From the NCBI RefSeq assembly GCF_963675585.1, contig NZ_OY776414.1, positions 4,009,001 to 4,073,000 on the forward strand: a stretch of DNA of 64,000 nucleotides, in the 5' to 3' direction. The DNA is from an uncultured Draconibacterium sp. GTDB lineage: Bacteria; Bacteroidota; Bacteroidia; Bacteroidales; Prolixibacteraceae. Made by a program: the position numbers and the translations under genes. This document shows, piece after piece, positions 20,385-29,098 of the stretch. The notes beneath the pieces were generated by a model. It was not told where the DNA came from. It did not search any database and worked only from the letters and a program-made list of their open reading frames with translations. The first letter of the stretch is position 1; each line of letters starts with the position of its first letter.

Positions 20385-21581
20385 TTATTCTTCTGCAATG
20401 ATATCAAAACGCGAAAGTGCTTTTAAACTAAAAACCTTTGTTTTTGCAATTTCCTCGCCACTGGAAAGGCCACCATTTAAAAAAACAAATTCATCACGTA
20501 TTTCGGCTACATCAATTTTGCGTTTTTCAAAAATGCCGTTTTGCTTTTTCACAAAAACAACCGCCTGATTTCCATCGTAAGTTATGGCTTGTACCGGTAT
20601 GGCAATAACTTCTTTTTGCGAAGAGGTTTTAATCTCCAGACGAACATTTTCACCCGGTTTTGGCCAGCCGTTTGAAGTGGATAAAATGATATTTGTAATT
20701 ACCGACCGACTATCTTCATCGAGGCCGGGATTAATCGATGTTACCACGGCTTTTGCCACAGCTTCATTGTTTTCGCGTTTCGAAATAATAACCGAATCGC
20801 CACTCACTATTAAACGTGCATCGTCGGGTGCCAGATAACCACGCACCAGAACCACTTTTGTGTCGAGCACACGCGAAAGATTTTCCAGCGCATTTACCGA
20901 CTGGCCTAATTCCACAAAACTTCGCTCGATTACACCGTCGATGGGCGAGTGAATTTTTAAAACCGGATCGATCTTTTCCGACTCGGTAAACGATTTTATT
21001 TCCGCGTCGCTAACACCAATGGCTTTTAATTTTGAGTAGGTTGCACGCGACGATGCCGATGCACGTTCGTATTCGGCCGTGGCTCTTTCCAGCTCACTTC
21101 TGGAACTTATGGTTTCTTCAACCAGTTGTTTGACACGCTTTAAACGATTGGTTTGAAACTGCTCTTCGGCAAATGCCTGTAAATATTCCGATACCAGATT
21201 TCCAAATTCAAGACTTTGAATCCGGTACAATTCCTCTCCTTTTTGTACACGGCCGCCCTCTTGTTTTAGTATTTTACTGATTTGCCCGTTAATTGGAGTA
21301 CTTATAATGCTTGCATGTTCCGGCGCATAAAAAACCACTCCGGGAGCAGTAACCGAATAATCAATAATATTACTATTTACCTCAACGGTTTCAATATTCA
21401 ATTCTCCCTGTTCCTTTTCTGAAAGACGCACTAAAAATACTGCATCGTCGGCAGATTGTAGTGATGGAGGAAGTTCCTTTTGCTCGGCAGGAGCAGTTTC
21501 GGTACCCGCTTTTTTATTGCCACAAGAATACAACATGATTGTTGTGCTCACTACTACTATTAATAATACTATACGATTCAT
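20385..21581 (-). CDS. efflux RND periplasmic adaptor (membrane-fusion protein), lipoprotein
   Basis: Adaptor that links the CzcA-like pump to the TolC-like channel. The N-terminus has a lipobox (MLYSC, then GNKK), so the mature protein is lipid-anchored. It shows the barrel-sandwich-hairpin order: beta segment ASIISTPINGQISKIL with KEGGRVQKGEELYRI, a coiled-coil alpha-hairpin (about residues 140-190), and the lipoyl return IHSPIDGVIERSF, then the beta-barrel and membrane-proximal domains. At 398 residues it matches CusB/CzcB size. No extra N-terminal metal-binding domain is seen. It lies between the TolC-family gene and the pump gene in the same operon. Confidence 0.93.
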   Translation of the reverse strand: MNRIVLLIVVVSTTIMLYSCGNKKAGTETAPAEQKELPPSLQSADDAVFLVRLSEKEQGELNIETVEVNSNIIDYSVTAPGVVFYAPEHASIISTPINGQISKILKQEGGRVQKGEELYRIQSLEFGNLVSEYLQAFAEEQFQTNRLKRVKQLVEETISSRSELERATAEYERASASSRATYSKLKAIGVSDAEIKSFTESEKIDPVLKIHSPIDGVIERSFVELGQSVNALENLSRVLDTKVVLVRGYLAPDDARLIVSGDSVIISKRENNEAVAKAVVTSINPGLDEDSRSVITNIILSTSNGWPKPGENVRLEIKTSSQKEVIAIPVQAITYDGNQAVVFVKKQNGIFEKRKIDVAEIRDEFVFLNGGLSSGEEIAKTKVFSLKALSRFDIIAEE

Positions 21582-21607
21582 ATTGTTAATTTTTATGTTT
21601 TTGAAGA

Positions 21608-22849
21608 TTAGTAAACCAGGTCTTTCTCGAGAAATACTTCGAGTGCCACCAGTTGAAGATAATAATCGCGAAGTGCCGTTAAATAGCGTTCCTCGCTGCT
21701 TAAAAACGTTTGCTGGGCGTTTAATAATTTCAGCAAATCCAGTTCGCCCAACTGATAGGCGCGTAACGACAATTCCTGCAATTTCGACGCCTTGTCTTTC
21801 ATATTTAAATTGTAACGATTGATTATACTCCGGCTCACCGAATAATTGTGCCAGGCATATTCAATTTGTTTTTTCATTTTTAGCTTAATTTCCTCCTGCT
21901 TCCATTGAATTTCCTGTTGTTTTTCGCGGGCCATGTTTATTTTACCCTTCTGCTCAAACGGATACCAGATCGGTATTTTCAATCCCACTTCGAAACCGTT
22001 AAAATCGTAACCCGTTCCAAAATTTTGTTTGTAGTAGTTAAAGCGAATATCAGGAAGAATATTACTTTTTGCCTCTTTCAGAAAATACTCCGAAGCAGTA
22101 AATTCGTGTTCCGAAGCCACATAATCAGGTTGTTGTTCCTGAACGGCAAGGGCAAATATTTGCGATATTTCAATGTTTTCGGCGGCCAAAGTATCCGAAA
22201 ACTGAATGGAATATTTCTGATCTTCCACCGGTAATCCCATGGCGAAAAACAAACCATAACGCGCTTTGTGCAAAACCCATTCGCTTTGGTCAAGGTCATT
22301 TTTTGATTCATCCAGTTTGAGTTCGGCATTTACCAAATCGATGCCGTTTCCCTCTCCGGTTTCAAACCGGGTGTAAACGGCATTGTATAAATCCTGCGCC
22401 AGTTTTAACTGATGTTGCCTCGATTTTTGCAAAAACAAAGCATACATTACTTCAACATACTGACCCTTAACTTCCGCCTTTATTTCCTTTTCTCTCGACA
22501 AAATTCGGTATTCCAGCGCTTTCACTTCTTCTTTTAATCCTTTTAAACGATACGAAGTAGTGAGCGGAAAATCAATCTCCTGCGAAATGGTAAAACGTTT
22601 TTCATCAAAAACATCGCCCGGTCCCGAACCAATTCCCTCTTTAAAGTAACTGATTTCGGGAGCCGATATACCGGTTTCTGTCCTCCAAACATCTTGTTTT
22701 TGTTTTAATTGTGCCCACAGTTGTTGCAATTCGGCATTTCTGTTGTAAGCCGATTCTACTGCTTGTTGTATCGTTAGCAAGCTGTCTTGCGAATAAACGA
22801 GTGTTGATCCCAGTATTAACAGGAAAATGAGGATGGTTTTTTTATACAT
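21608..22849 (-). CDS. TolC-family outer-membrane efflux channel
   Basis: First gene of the metal-efflux operon. A signal peptide (MYKKTILIFLLILGSTLVYSQ) precedes about 390 residues rich in long amphipathic helices, with the two internal repeats of TolC-family proteins: SLLTIQQAVESAYNRNAELQQL at the start and the second half near residue 215. FETGEGNGIDLVNAELKLDES and YQLGELDLLKLLNAQQTFL are the matching helix-loop segments. At 413 residues it fits CzcC/CusC. The gene is divergent from the SQR-like flavoprotein, and the 352-base gap between them probably holds both promoters. Confidence 0.93.
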   Translation of the reverse strand: MYKKTILIFLLILGSTLVYSQDSLLTIQQAVESAYNRNAELQQLWAQLKQKQDVWRTETGISAPEISYFKEGIGSGPGDVFDEKRFTISQEIDFPLTTSYRLKGLKEEVKALEYRILSREKEIKAEVKGQYVEVMYALFLQKSRQHQLKLAQDLYNAVYTRFETGEGNGIDLVNAELKLDESKNDLDQSEWVLHKARYGLFFAMGLPVEDQKYSIQFSDTLAAENIEISQIFALAVQEQQPDYVASEHEFTASEYFLKEAKSNILPDIRFNYYKQNFGTGYDFNGFEVGLKIPIWYPFEQKGKINMAREKQQEIQWKQEEIKLKMKKQIEYAWHNYSVSRSIINRYNLNMKDKASKLQELSLRAYQLGELDLLKLLNAQQTFLSSEERYLTALRDYYLQLVALEVFLEKDLVY

Positions 22850-23201
22850 GGCTCAGGAAATTTTATTCTTTTAAAGTTATTGACTTTTTTCCATACATAA
22901 TATTTATATCGAGAAAATGTTCACGAATTTTGATTGTATCGCACGCAATTTTTAATTTGTCTTTTACCATAAAATAGTCCTAAATTGTAAATAGGTTTGA
23001 CACGAATAGGAAAGGAAACTTGCGCTCTTACAGGCAAATAGAATAAATTGCACCAATGATGGCGCAAAATGGTTTTTCAGAAAATTGTCATATGGCAGTA
23101 AAAAAACTGTCAAAATTCAGTTGATTTCCCTAACTATGCCTATCCTCTTAAATTGTGGCATCAGAACTTATCCGATATTTTTGTAGCAGAAAAAAACAAC
23201 G
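22850..23201. other. divergent intergenic region (efflux operon / flavoprotein)
   Basis: This 352-base gap lies between divergently transcribed operons. A good promoter for the right-hand gene is listed separately at 23153-23183. No matching CAAAnnTA element (TAnnTTTG on the minus strand) was found for the efflux operon, and no regulator gene lies beside it, so metal control is not visible. No small ORF or RNA fold is recognised. Confidence 0.45.
23153..23183 (+). promoter_or_regulatory. predicted promoter of flavoprotein gene
   Basis: TTG at 23153-23155 and TATTTTTG at 23176-23183 (TAnnTTTG) are separated by 20 bases, the expected Bacteroidota -33/-7 spacing. The start codon lies 18 bases beyond the -7 box, giving a short leader. 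Confidence 0.5.
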
Positions 23202-24377
23202 ATGATAATGAAACATTTTTTAGTAATAGGAGGCGGATTTGCCGGAGTTGAAGCAGCCATTAAACTTCGTAAAAAAGGGTACAAAGTTACGCTGGTATCC
23301 GACCGGGATTACTTGTTTATATATCCCATTTCAATTTGGATTCCGGTAAACGGAATAAGTTTTAAAGACAGCACACTTCCATTGGCCGATCTTCAGAAAA
23401 AGCACGGCTTCGATGTTATTATTGATTCTGTAAAAAGTATCGATTCTGCGAATAAAAAAGTAATTCTTGAAAAGAGTGAAGAAAGTTACGATTACTTATT
23501 TATAGCCGTTGGAATGGAAAAAGTACAAATGAAAGGTGCTGAAAATACCTTGTCGATTTGTGGAAAACCGGAACAGACTGTAAGTATTCGCGATCAGTTT
23601 GATCAACTTATTCAAAACGGAAAAGGAAAAATTGCGGTAGGTTTTGGCGGTAACCCAAAAGATACAAAAGGATCGGCAGTACGCGGAGGCCCGGCATTTG
23701 AGTTACTTTTTAACATGAGTACTTACATTAAGAAAAAAGGATTGGCCGATAATTTTGAGCTTAACTTTTTTGCACCAATGGCCGAGCCCGGCAAAAAAAT
23801 GGGCGACAAGGCTTTTGGGAACCTGGGAAAATTCTTTTCACATTATCGCATAAATCAGTACGTAGGTAAAAAAATTACCGGGTTTACTAAAAATGAAGTG
23901 CTTTTTGAAGATGGCAACAAACTGGAAAGCGATTTAATTGTTTACATCGCCGGAGGACAGGGACATTCGATTTTAAAAGACTCGGGTTTACCTTTAAGTG
24001 AGGCCGGTTTTGTTAAAACACTCCCCACTTGCCAGGTGGAAGGCCATCCGGACATTTTTGCCATTGGCGACTCGGCCGAATTATTGGGTCCAAAGTGGGC
24101 AGCCAAACAAGGACACGTTGCCGAAATTATGGCCGACGTTGCTGCATACAACGCACACCAGCAAATCATCGGATCGGGCAAAACAAAAAGTTATGTCGAT
24201 AAAATAAACATTATTTGCGTAATGGATTCAGGTGACGGAGCAGCTTATGTTTCTCGTACAATGAAAAAAGAAACAATGGTAATGTTACCCATACTTGGGC
24301 ACTGGTTAAAAAAAGGCTGGGGATTCTATTTTAAAAACTCAAAGCTAAAACGTATACCCCGAATTCCGGGAATGTAA
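23202..24377 (+). CDS. SQR-like FAD-dependent pyridine nucleotide-disulfide oxidoreductase
   Basis: The protein has an N-terminal FAD-binding loop, VIGGGFAGVEAA, and the C-terminal GHPDIFAIGDSA FAD motif, the layout of sulfide:quinone oxidoreductases and flavocytochrome c sulfide dehydrogenases. There is no signal peptide, and the C-terminal HWLKKGWGFYFKNSK could be an amphipathic membrane-contact helix as in SQRs. Only three Cys exist: C120, C277 and C339, the last in CVMDSGDGAAYV, close to an SQR C-terminal-Cys region. The central Cys that all well-known SQRs have between these is not present, so sulfide oxidation is uncertain; a related thiol/persulfide or NADH role is possible. Start could also be the ATG six bases later. 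Linked with a thioredoxin and a CoA-disulfide reductase, it looks sulfur-related. Confidence 0.8.
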   Translation: MIMKHFLVIGGGFAGVEAAIKLRKKGYKVTLVSDRDYLFIYPISIWIPVNGISFKDSTLPLADLQKKHGFDVIIDSVKSIDSANKKVILEKSEESYDYLFIAVGMEKVQMKGAENTLSICGKPEQTVSIRDQFDQLIQNGKGKIAVGFGGNPKDTKGSAVRGGPAFELLFNMSTYIKKKGLADNFELNFFAPMAEPGKKMGDKAFGNLGKFFSHYRINQYVGKKITGFTKNEVLFEDGNKLESDLIVYIAGGQGHSILKDSGLPLSEAGFVKTLPTCQVEGHPDIFAIGDSAELLGPKWAAKQGHVAEIMADVAAYNAHQQIIGSGKTKSYVDKINIICVMDSGDGAAYVSRTMKKETMVMLPILGHWLKKGWGFYFKNSKLKRIPRIPGM

Positions 24378-24480
24378 TTCGTTACATTTCGAAACAAGTA
24401 GTTAACATACGCACCTGTTTTACACCAGTAAATAAAAAATTATTTAATTTCGCATCAACATATATAGATATTTAGATATT

Positions 24481-25002
24481 ATGAAAGCAACACATTTATT
24501 TATACTTGCAATAAGCGCCGTTTTATTTGCCTCCTGCAACTCCGCTTCAAGTGACAAAAACACCACTCAGGATGAAGCTGCATCAGCAAAAGTTGAAACA
24601 AGTAAAAGTGCAGATCTTGCAGATTCTGACGGAAAAGTAGTCCATCTAACATCTGAAACATTTAAACAAGACGTGTTTAACTACCAGGTAAACCAGGAAT
24701 GGAAATACGAAGGGACAGTACCATGTATTGTTGATTTTTATGCCGACTGGTGTGGCCCGTGTAAAATGGTTGCGCCAATTCTCGACGACCTTGCCAAAGA
24801 ATACGATGGTAAAATAGTGATTTACAAAGTAGATACCGATAAACAACAAGAAGTGGCTTCAGCATTTGGAATCCGAAGTATTCCTTCCATTCTTTTTGTT
24901 CCTGTTGAAGGCCAGCCACAAATGGCGCAGGGAGCACTGCCAAAAGAATCGTTTGTTCAAGCCATAGAAGAAGTTCTGTTACAGGAAAAAGCAGAAATTT
25001 AA
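24481..25002 (+). CDS. thioredoxin-fold lipoprotein
   Basis: A lipoprotein signal with lipobox LFASC anchors the protein to a membrane. A 60-residue Ser/Ala/Thr/Lys-rich linker follows, and then a thioredoxin domain with the redox-active DFYADWCGPCKMVAPIL at about residues 80-97 and the cis-Pro segment FGIRSIPSILF. The WCGPC pair has the classical thioredoxin spacing. At 173 residues it is a normal size for exported Trx lipoproteins. It acts on periplasmic disulfides or persulfides; the partner is unknown. It lies between the SQR-like gene and the CoA-disulfide reductase gene on the same strand, each with gaps of 100-170 bases. Confidence 0.9.
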   Translation: MKATHLFILAISAVLFASCNSASSDKNTTQDEAASAKVETSKSADLADSDGKVVHLTSETFKQDVFNYQVNQEWKYEGTVPCIVDFYADWCGPCKMVAPILDDLAKEYDGKIVIYKVDTDKQQEVASAFGIRSIPSILFVPVEGQPQMAQGALPKESFVQAIEEVLLQEKAEI

Positions 25003-25169
25003 ACCCACACATACCCGTATTTCAATTGTAGACTGGAAATACAATTCACGAATAAACAATAAAGTTGATTCAGTCTTTCGAATACGGAAGAAAGAGAAAG
25101 CTTTTGGATAAATTGAAACAAAGTCAATAGAAAAAGAAGTAAAAACAGATTTTTAGATTCAAAATAAAA

Positions 25170-27173
25170 ATGGAAAAAATTTTAATTATTGGAGGGGTTG
25201 CTGCCGGAGCTACAGCAGCCGCCAAAGCAAGGAGATTATCGCCTGAAGCCCAAATTACAATGCTTGAGGCCGGACCGGATATTTCGTTTGCCAACTGTGG
25301 GTTACCCTACTACATTGCCGGCGATATCGACAGCCGTTCGAAACTGATTTTACAAAGTCCTGAAAGTTTTGACGAGCAATACGGAGTTAAGGTTTTTACC
25401 AATACCCAGGTAATTGCCATTAACAAAGACGAGCATGTTGTAAAAGCAAAAAACAGCCAAAATGGTTCGGAACAAAATTTTGAATACACCAAGCTGATTC
25501 TAGCACAGGGAGGTTTGCCTTTGCAACCCGATATTCCGGGTGCCAAAGCAGATCATGTGTTTAGTTTGTGGACACTAAACGACATGGATAAAATTGACAA
25601 CCACTTAAAAAACAACGAACCAAAAACTGCGGTAGTAGTTGGTGGTGGATTTATTGGCCTCGAAATGGTGGAAGCCCTGGTAAAAAGAGGTTTAAAAGTA
25701 CATGTGGTAGAAAAAATGCAACATGTAATGTCGATTATGGAGGCAGAAACTGCCGGTTTTATTACCCGCGAATTAAAAGCCTTTGGAGTGGGTGTTCATA
25801 CCGAAACAGCGGTTACCAAAATAAATTCAAATTCAGTAGAATTAGACAACGGCAAAAAACTGGATGCCGATATGGTTCTGCTTTCAATTGGAGTTCGTCC
25901 TACTTTACAGCTTGCAATCGATGCCGGTTTAACCATTGGCGAAGCAGGTGGATTATTGGTAAACGACAAACTTCAAACTTCTGACGCTGATATTTTTGCA
26001 GCCGGCGATATGGTGGAAATCGAACACCGTGTAAATGGTAAAAAAGTTCGTATCCCATTGGCAGGCCCTGCCAATCGCCAGGGACGAATTGCTGCAGAAA
26101 ACGCTTTAGGAGGTCAGCACAGTTACAAAGGCGCAATCGGAACCTCAGTAGTTCGTGTTTTTGAAGCTGTAGCCGGAACAACCGGGCTTTCGCTGAAACA
26201 AGCGCTTGCTGCCGGAATGAATGCAGATGCAGTGGTTGTTCACAAAGAACACCATACTTCGTATTACCCGGGTGCCGAAACCGTGAGTGTAATGGTAATT
26301 TACGATAAAGAAACGGGTGTTGTACTGGGTGGTCAAACTGCCGGGTACAAAGGAGCAGATAAACGTTTGGATGTTCTGGCCACAGCTGCGGCAACCAAAT
26401 TAACGGTTAGCGAACTGGCCGACATCGATTTTGCCTACTCTCCACCAATTGGTACTGCAAACGACGCAATGAACATGGCTGCTTATGTGGCTGAAAACAA
26501 AATGTCGGGTTACGGACCAAGCATTATGGTATCGGAACTGGATGCTTACCTTGAAAGCAAACAGCAGGTTATTGTTTTGGATGTTCGCGATGTATTTGCT
26601 CACCAAAAAAGCAAATTAAACGGTGCCTACCATTTGCCATTGGAAATGCTGCAGCCCAACATCGAACGAATTCCAAAAGATGTTCCTATTCTGATTTACG
26701 ATGAGACAGGTAAAAAGGGACACCAGGCTGTACGTACACTTTTGGGTGCAGGCTGTCAGGAAGTAATCAATATTTCAGGTGGACATACTTCGTTGCAACG
26801 TCATGCAGTTACTGCCGGATTTAAGAATTTTAATGTGACTTTGTTGCCAATCGAGAAAAAAAGTACACAGGAAAAAGTATTGGAAGAAACAGAAACCAAC
26901 AAAAATGTAAGTACCGAAGAACTGGAAAGACTGGTGATTGACGTGCGTACAAAAGGTGAATTTATGAGTGGTGCTTTTCCAAATGCATTAAATATTCCGC
27001 TTGACGATATGATGTCGGGTCAAATTGATTTAGGCAATAACATGGATCGCGAAATCATTGTTTATTGTGCTTCCGGAGCCCGATCGGCGTATGCACAGCA
27101 AGTGTTAACGAGCAAAGGATTTACCAACGTTAAAAATGGCGGAGGAATTTCTGCCATGATGTCGAGATATTAA
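25170..27173 (+). CDS. CoA-disulfide reductase fused to two rhodanese domains
   Basis: The N-terminal 440 residues are a CoA-disulfide-reductase-type flavoprotein: FAD loop IIGGVAAGATAAAKARRL, the single active Cys C43 in SFANCGLPYYIAG, NAD(P)H loop VVVGGGFIGLEMVEAL, and the FAD-binding TSDADIFAAGDMVE. A rhodanese domain follows (about residues 455-545) in which the usual catalytic Cys position holds Asp511 (LIYDETGKKG), so it is probably inactive. A second rhodanese (about 575-667) has the active loop VYCASGARS with C633. Single-rhodanese fusions reduce CoA persulfides or polysulfide in sulfur metabolism; the second domain makes 667 residues here. A clear terminator follows. Confidence 0.93.
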   Translation: MEKILIIGGVAAGATAAAKARRLSPEAQITMLEAGPDISFANCGLPYYIAGDIDSRSKLILQSPESFDEQYGVKVFTNTQVIAINKDEHVVKAKNSQNGSEQNFEYTKLILAQGGLPLQPDIPGAKADHVFSLWTLNDMDKIDNHLKNNEPKTAVVVGGGFIGLEMVEALVKRGLKVHVVEKMQHVMSIMEAETAGFITRELKAFGVGVHTETAVTKINSNSVELDNGKKLDADMVLLSIGVRPTLQLAIDAGLTIGEAGGLLVNDKLQTSDADIFAAGDMVEIEHRVNGKKVRIPLAGPANRQGRIAAENALGGQHSYKGAIGTSVVRVFEAVAGTTGLSLKQALAAGMNADAVVVHKEHHTSYYPGAETVSVMVIYDKETGVVLGGQTAGYKGADKRLDVLATAAATKLTVSELADIDFAYSPPIGTANDAMNMAAYVAENKMSGYGPSIMVSELDAYLESKQQVIVLDVRDVFAHQKSKLNGAYHLPLEMLQPNIERIPKDVPILIYDETGKKGHQAVRTLLGAGCQEVINISGGHTSLQRHAVTAGFKNFNVTLLPIEKKSTQEKVLEETETNKNVSTEELERLVIDVRTKGEFMSGAFPNALNIPLDDMMSGQIDLGNNMDREIIVYCASGARSAYAQQVLTSKGFTNVKNGGGISAMMSRY

Positions 27174-27203
27174 AACCAGAGAGAAATCTCATACGATAAA
27201 TGG

Positions 27204-27240
27204 AAAGAGTCGCAGCAATTTTTGCTTGCGACTCTTTTTT
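27204..27240 (+). terminator. intrinsic terminator after CoADR-rhodanese gene
   Basis: AAAGAGTCGCA (27204-27214) pairs exactly with TGCGACTCTTT (27227-27237), with a GCAA...TTGC extension inside, followed by TTTTTT. This is a textbook Rho-independent terminator. Confidence 0.85.
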
Positions 27241-27386
27241 CTCATCAAGGTTTATGATATTTCAACAATTCAGAATCTGGCGGAATAATCGAGACAGAAA
27301 AAATGACTTGCCTGGGAAAATCATTTTTAGCTGCATCAACAAAAACAAAACTAAATGGTTATCTCAGTTGAGAAACCGGTAGTAAT

Positions 27387-28040
27387 ATGAATGAAGCACA
27401 TTTAAATAAAAACCAGAAACGAACAAGTTGGGTGGTAATTTTAACAGCAGTTACCATGGTGGTTGAAATTTATTTTGGCATTTCATCGGGTTCCATGGCT
27501 CTTTTGGCCGACGGAATTCATATGGGCTCGCATGTTTTAGCCATAGGTATTAGCTGGCTGGCGTATGTTTTTGTCAGAAAAATGTCGAAAAAAGAATCGT
27601 ACACCGGCGACTCAAATAAAATTTTATCGCTCTCGGGTTATACCAGTGGATTAATGCTTCTGATTTTTGCCATTGTTATTTTGGTTGAGGCCTTCGACCG
27701 TTTTTTTCATCCTCATGCTATTAATTTTAAAGATGCTATACTTGTAGCTGTTATCGGGTTAATCGTAAACATTTTAAGCGCAGTAATTTTACATCACGAC
27801 CACGAACATTCTGATCATAATATTAAGGCTGCTTATGTGCACGTTCTTGCTGATGCACTTACCAGTTTGGCCGCCATTTTTGGCCTGACTGCCGCTTTAA
27901 TCTGGGACATTCCGTTTATTGATACCATTGCGGCAATCATTAGCTCATTTGTAATTATTAAATGGTCGGTTGGCCTACTGAAAGATACAGGAGGTGTTTT
28001 ACTGGATGTAAATAAACAAGAGCACCACCATTCGCTCTAA
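27387..28040 (+). CDS. cation diffusion facilitator, DmeF-like
   Basis: CDF proteins exchange divalent metal ions for protons across the inner membrane. The transmembrane core has MALLADGIHMGSHVLAIGISW with D42, H45 and H49, the DGxHMxxH motif of the Co/Ni-exporting DmeF branch, and the second metal site HVLADALTSLAAIFG. A His/Asp-rich loop (HHDHEHSDHN) lies between the helices. At 217 residues it lacks the C-terminal cytosolic ferredoxin-like domain of ZitB/YiiP proteins, so dimer control is absent or different. The Co/Ni preference is inferred from family motifs. It sits between the sulfur genes and the cytochrome operon, after the terminator. Confidence 0.85.
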   Translation: MNEAHLNKNQKRTSWVVILTAVTMVVEIYFGISSGSMALLADGIHMGSHVLAIGISWLAYVFVRKMSKKESYTGDSNKILSLSGYTSGLMLLIFAIVILVEAFDRFFHPHAINFKDAILVAVIGLIVNILSAVILHHDHEHSDHNIKAAYVHVLADALTSLAAIFGLTAALIWDIPFIDTIAAIISSFVIIKWSVGLLKDTGGVLLDVNKQEHHHSL

Positions 28041-28167
28041 ACCGTAGTCGTCATCTATAGTTTAAGCCCTTTTTACTTTCCCTTAACACTATTTAATCCA
28101 GTTATAATTTATACTATTTCCCTAAAAAATAACAACCCTGTATACTTAAAGCGCTACATTTAACGTA

Positions 28168-28195
28168 TTGAGATAATGAAATATCTGTATCTTTA
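28168..28195 (+). promoter_or_regulatory. weak candidate promoter of the multiheme operon
   Basis: TATCTTTA at 28188-28195 differs by one base from TAnnTTTG, and TTG occurs at 28168-28170, 17 bases upstream, shorter than usual. It is the best candidate before the first gene of the operon, but is weak. Confidence 0.25.
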
Positions 28196-28226
28196 GAGAC
28201 AAACTTTTAACTAAATCACAATTCAG

Positions 28227-29096
28227 ATGTCATTATTGACGCATAAGATCTACCTGTTTATATTGGTTGCAATAACCCTGTTTGCCTTTGTCTATTTGGG
28301 CCTTTATGGTGCCGAATATTATTTTACCGACCTCGACCAACGCTTTTTTCACCAACAAAACAACTTTTTAAAACCAAGCGGATTTATCGGGCACGGATTG
28401 GGAATTGTGGGAGCATTTTTGATGGTGCTTGGTGTTTTTGGCTACATGGCCCGAAAAAGATTTCGCAGCCTGTCGCGTCTTGGCATTTTGAAACACTGGC
28501 TCGAGTTTCATATTTTCCTGTGTTCACTCGGCCCAATTTTGGTGCTCTATCATACTGCTTTTAAATTTGGAGGTTTGGTTGCCATCAGCTTTTGGAGTAT
28601 GGTAGCTGTAGTTTTTAGTGGCATTATCGGACGATTTATTTACCTGCAAATTCCGCGAACAATCGAAGGGCGCGCCATGAGCATGAACGAACTCACCATT
28701 AAAAAAGCCAATTTTAATATCGACCTTAAAAATCAGTTTGCACTCGATGATGCCTTCCTCGAACTGGTAAATAATTCAACTGTCTCGGACGAGGACCTGT
28801 ACAAAGGAGTGATTTTCAAAAAAATAAGCCGGCGATTAAAATTTGAAAAACAACAATCGCGAATTATACGTACTGAACTAAAAAAGAGAAATATTCCAAA
28901 AAACAAACAGCGCGAAATTCTGCGTAATGTTCGTGCTGAAATTGTTCTTGGAAGACGGATTGCCTGGCTTACTACCATGCAAAACTATCTGCGATACTGG
29001 CATGTTCTACACTTGCCGTTTGCACTAATCATGCTAATTATAATGATCATTCACATTGTTGTAGCCCTACTTTTTGGCTCAACCTGGATTTTCTGA
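28227..29096 (+). CDS. b-type cytochrome-like inner-membrane protein
   Basis: Four or five hydrophobic helices are predicted: about 9-28, 55-75, 92-112, 118-138 and 255-280. His residues sit in membrane positions: H56, H90, H95, H109 and, in the last helix region, H259, H262 and H276 (RYWHVLHLPFALIM, MIIHIVVALL), enough to ligate two b hemes. A basic cytoplasmic-style linker of about 100 residues separates the helix groups. I do not recognise a named family with confidence; it resembles the cytochrome b membrane subunits that pair with ferredoxin-type reductases. It is the first gene of the conduit operon and ends 2 bases before the Fe-S/flavin protein, so the two are probably one complex. 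Confidence 0.6.
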   Translation: MSLLTHKIYLFILVAITLFAFVYLGLYGAEYYFTDLDQRFFHQQNNFLKPSGFIGHGLGIVGAFLMVLGVFGYMARKRFRSLSRLGILKHWLEFHIFLCSLGPILVLYHTAFKFGGLVAISFWSMVAVVFSGIIGRFIYLQIPRTIEGRAMSMNELTIKKANFNIDLKNQFALDDAFLELVNNSTVSDEDLYKGVIFKKISRRLKFEKQQSRIIRTELKKRNIPKNKQREILRNVRAEIVLGRRIAWLTTMQNYLRYWHVLHLPFALIMLIIMIIHIVVALLFGSTWIF

Positions 29097-29098
29097 TT

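Noticed and set aside
20385-22849. Silver/copper specificity (CusCBA) for the efflux operon
   Set aside because: No clear methionine-triad or CusF-like gene was traced, so the system is kept as a general heavy-metal RND type.
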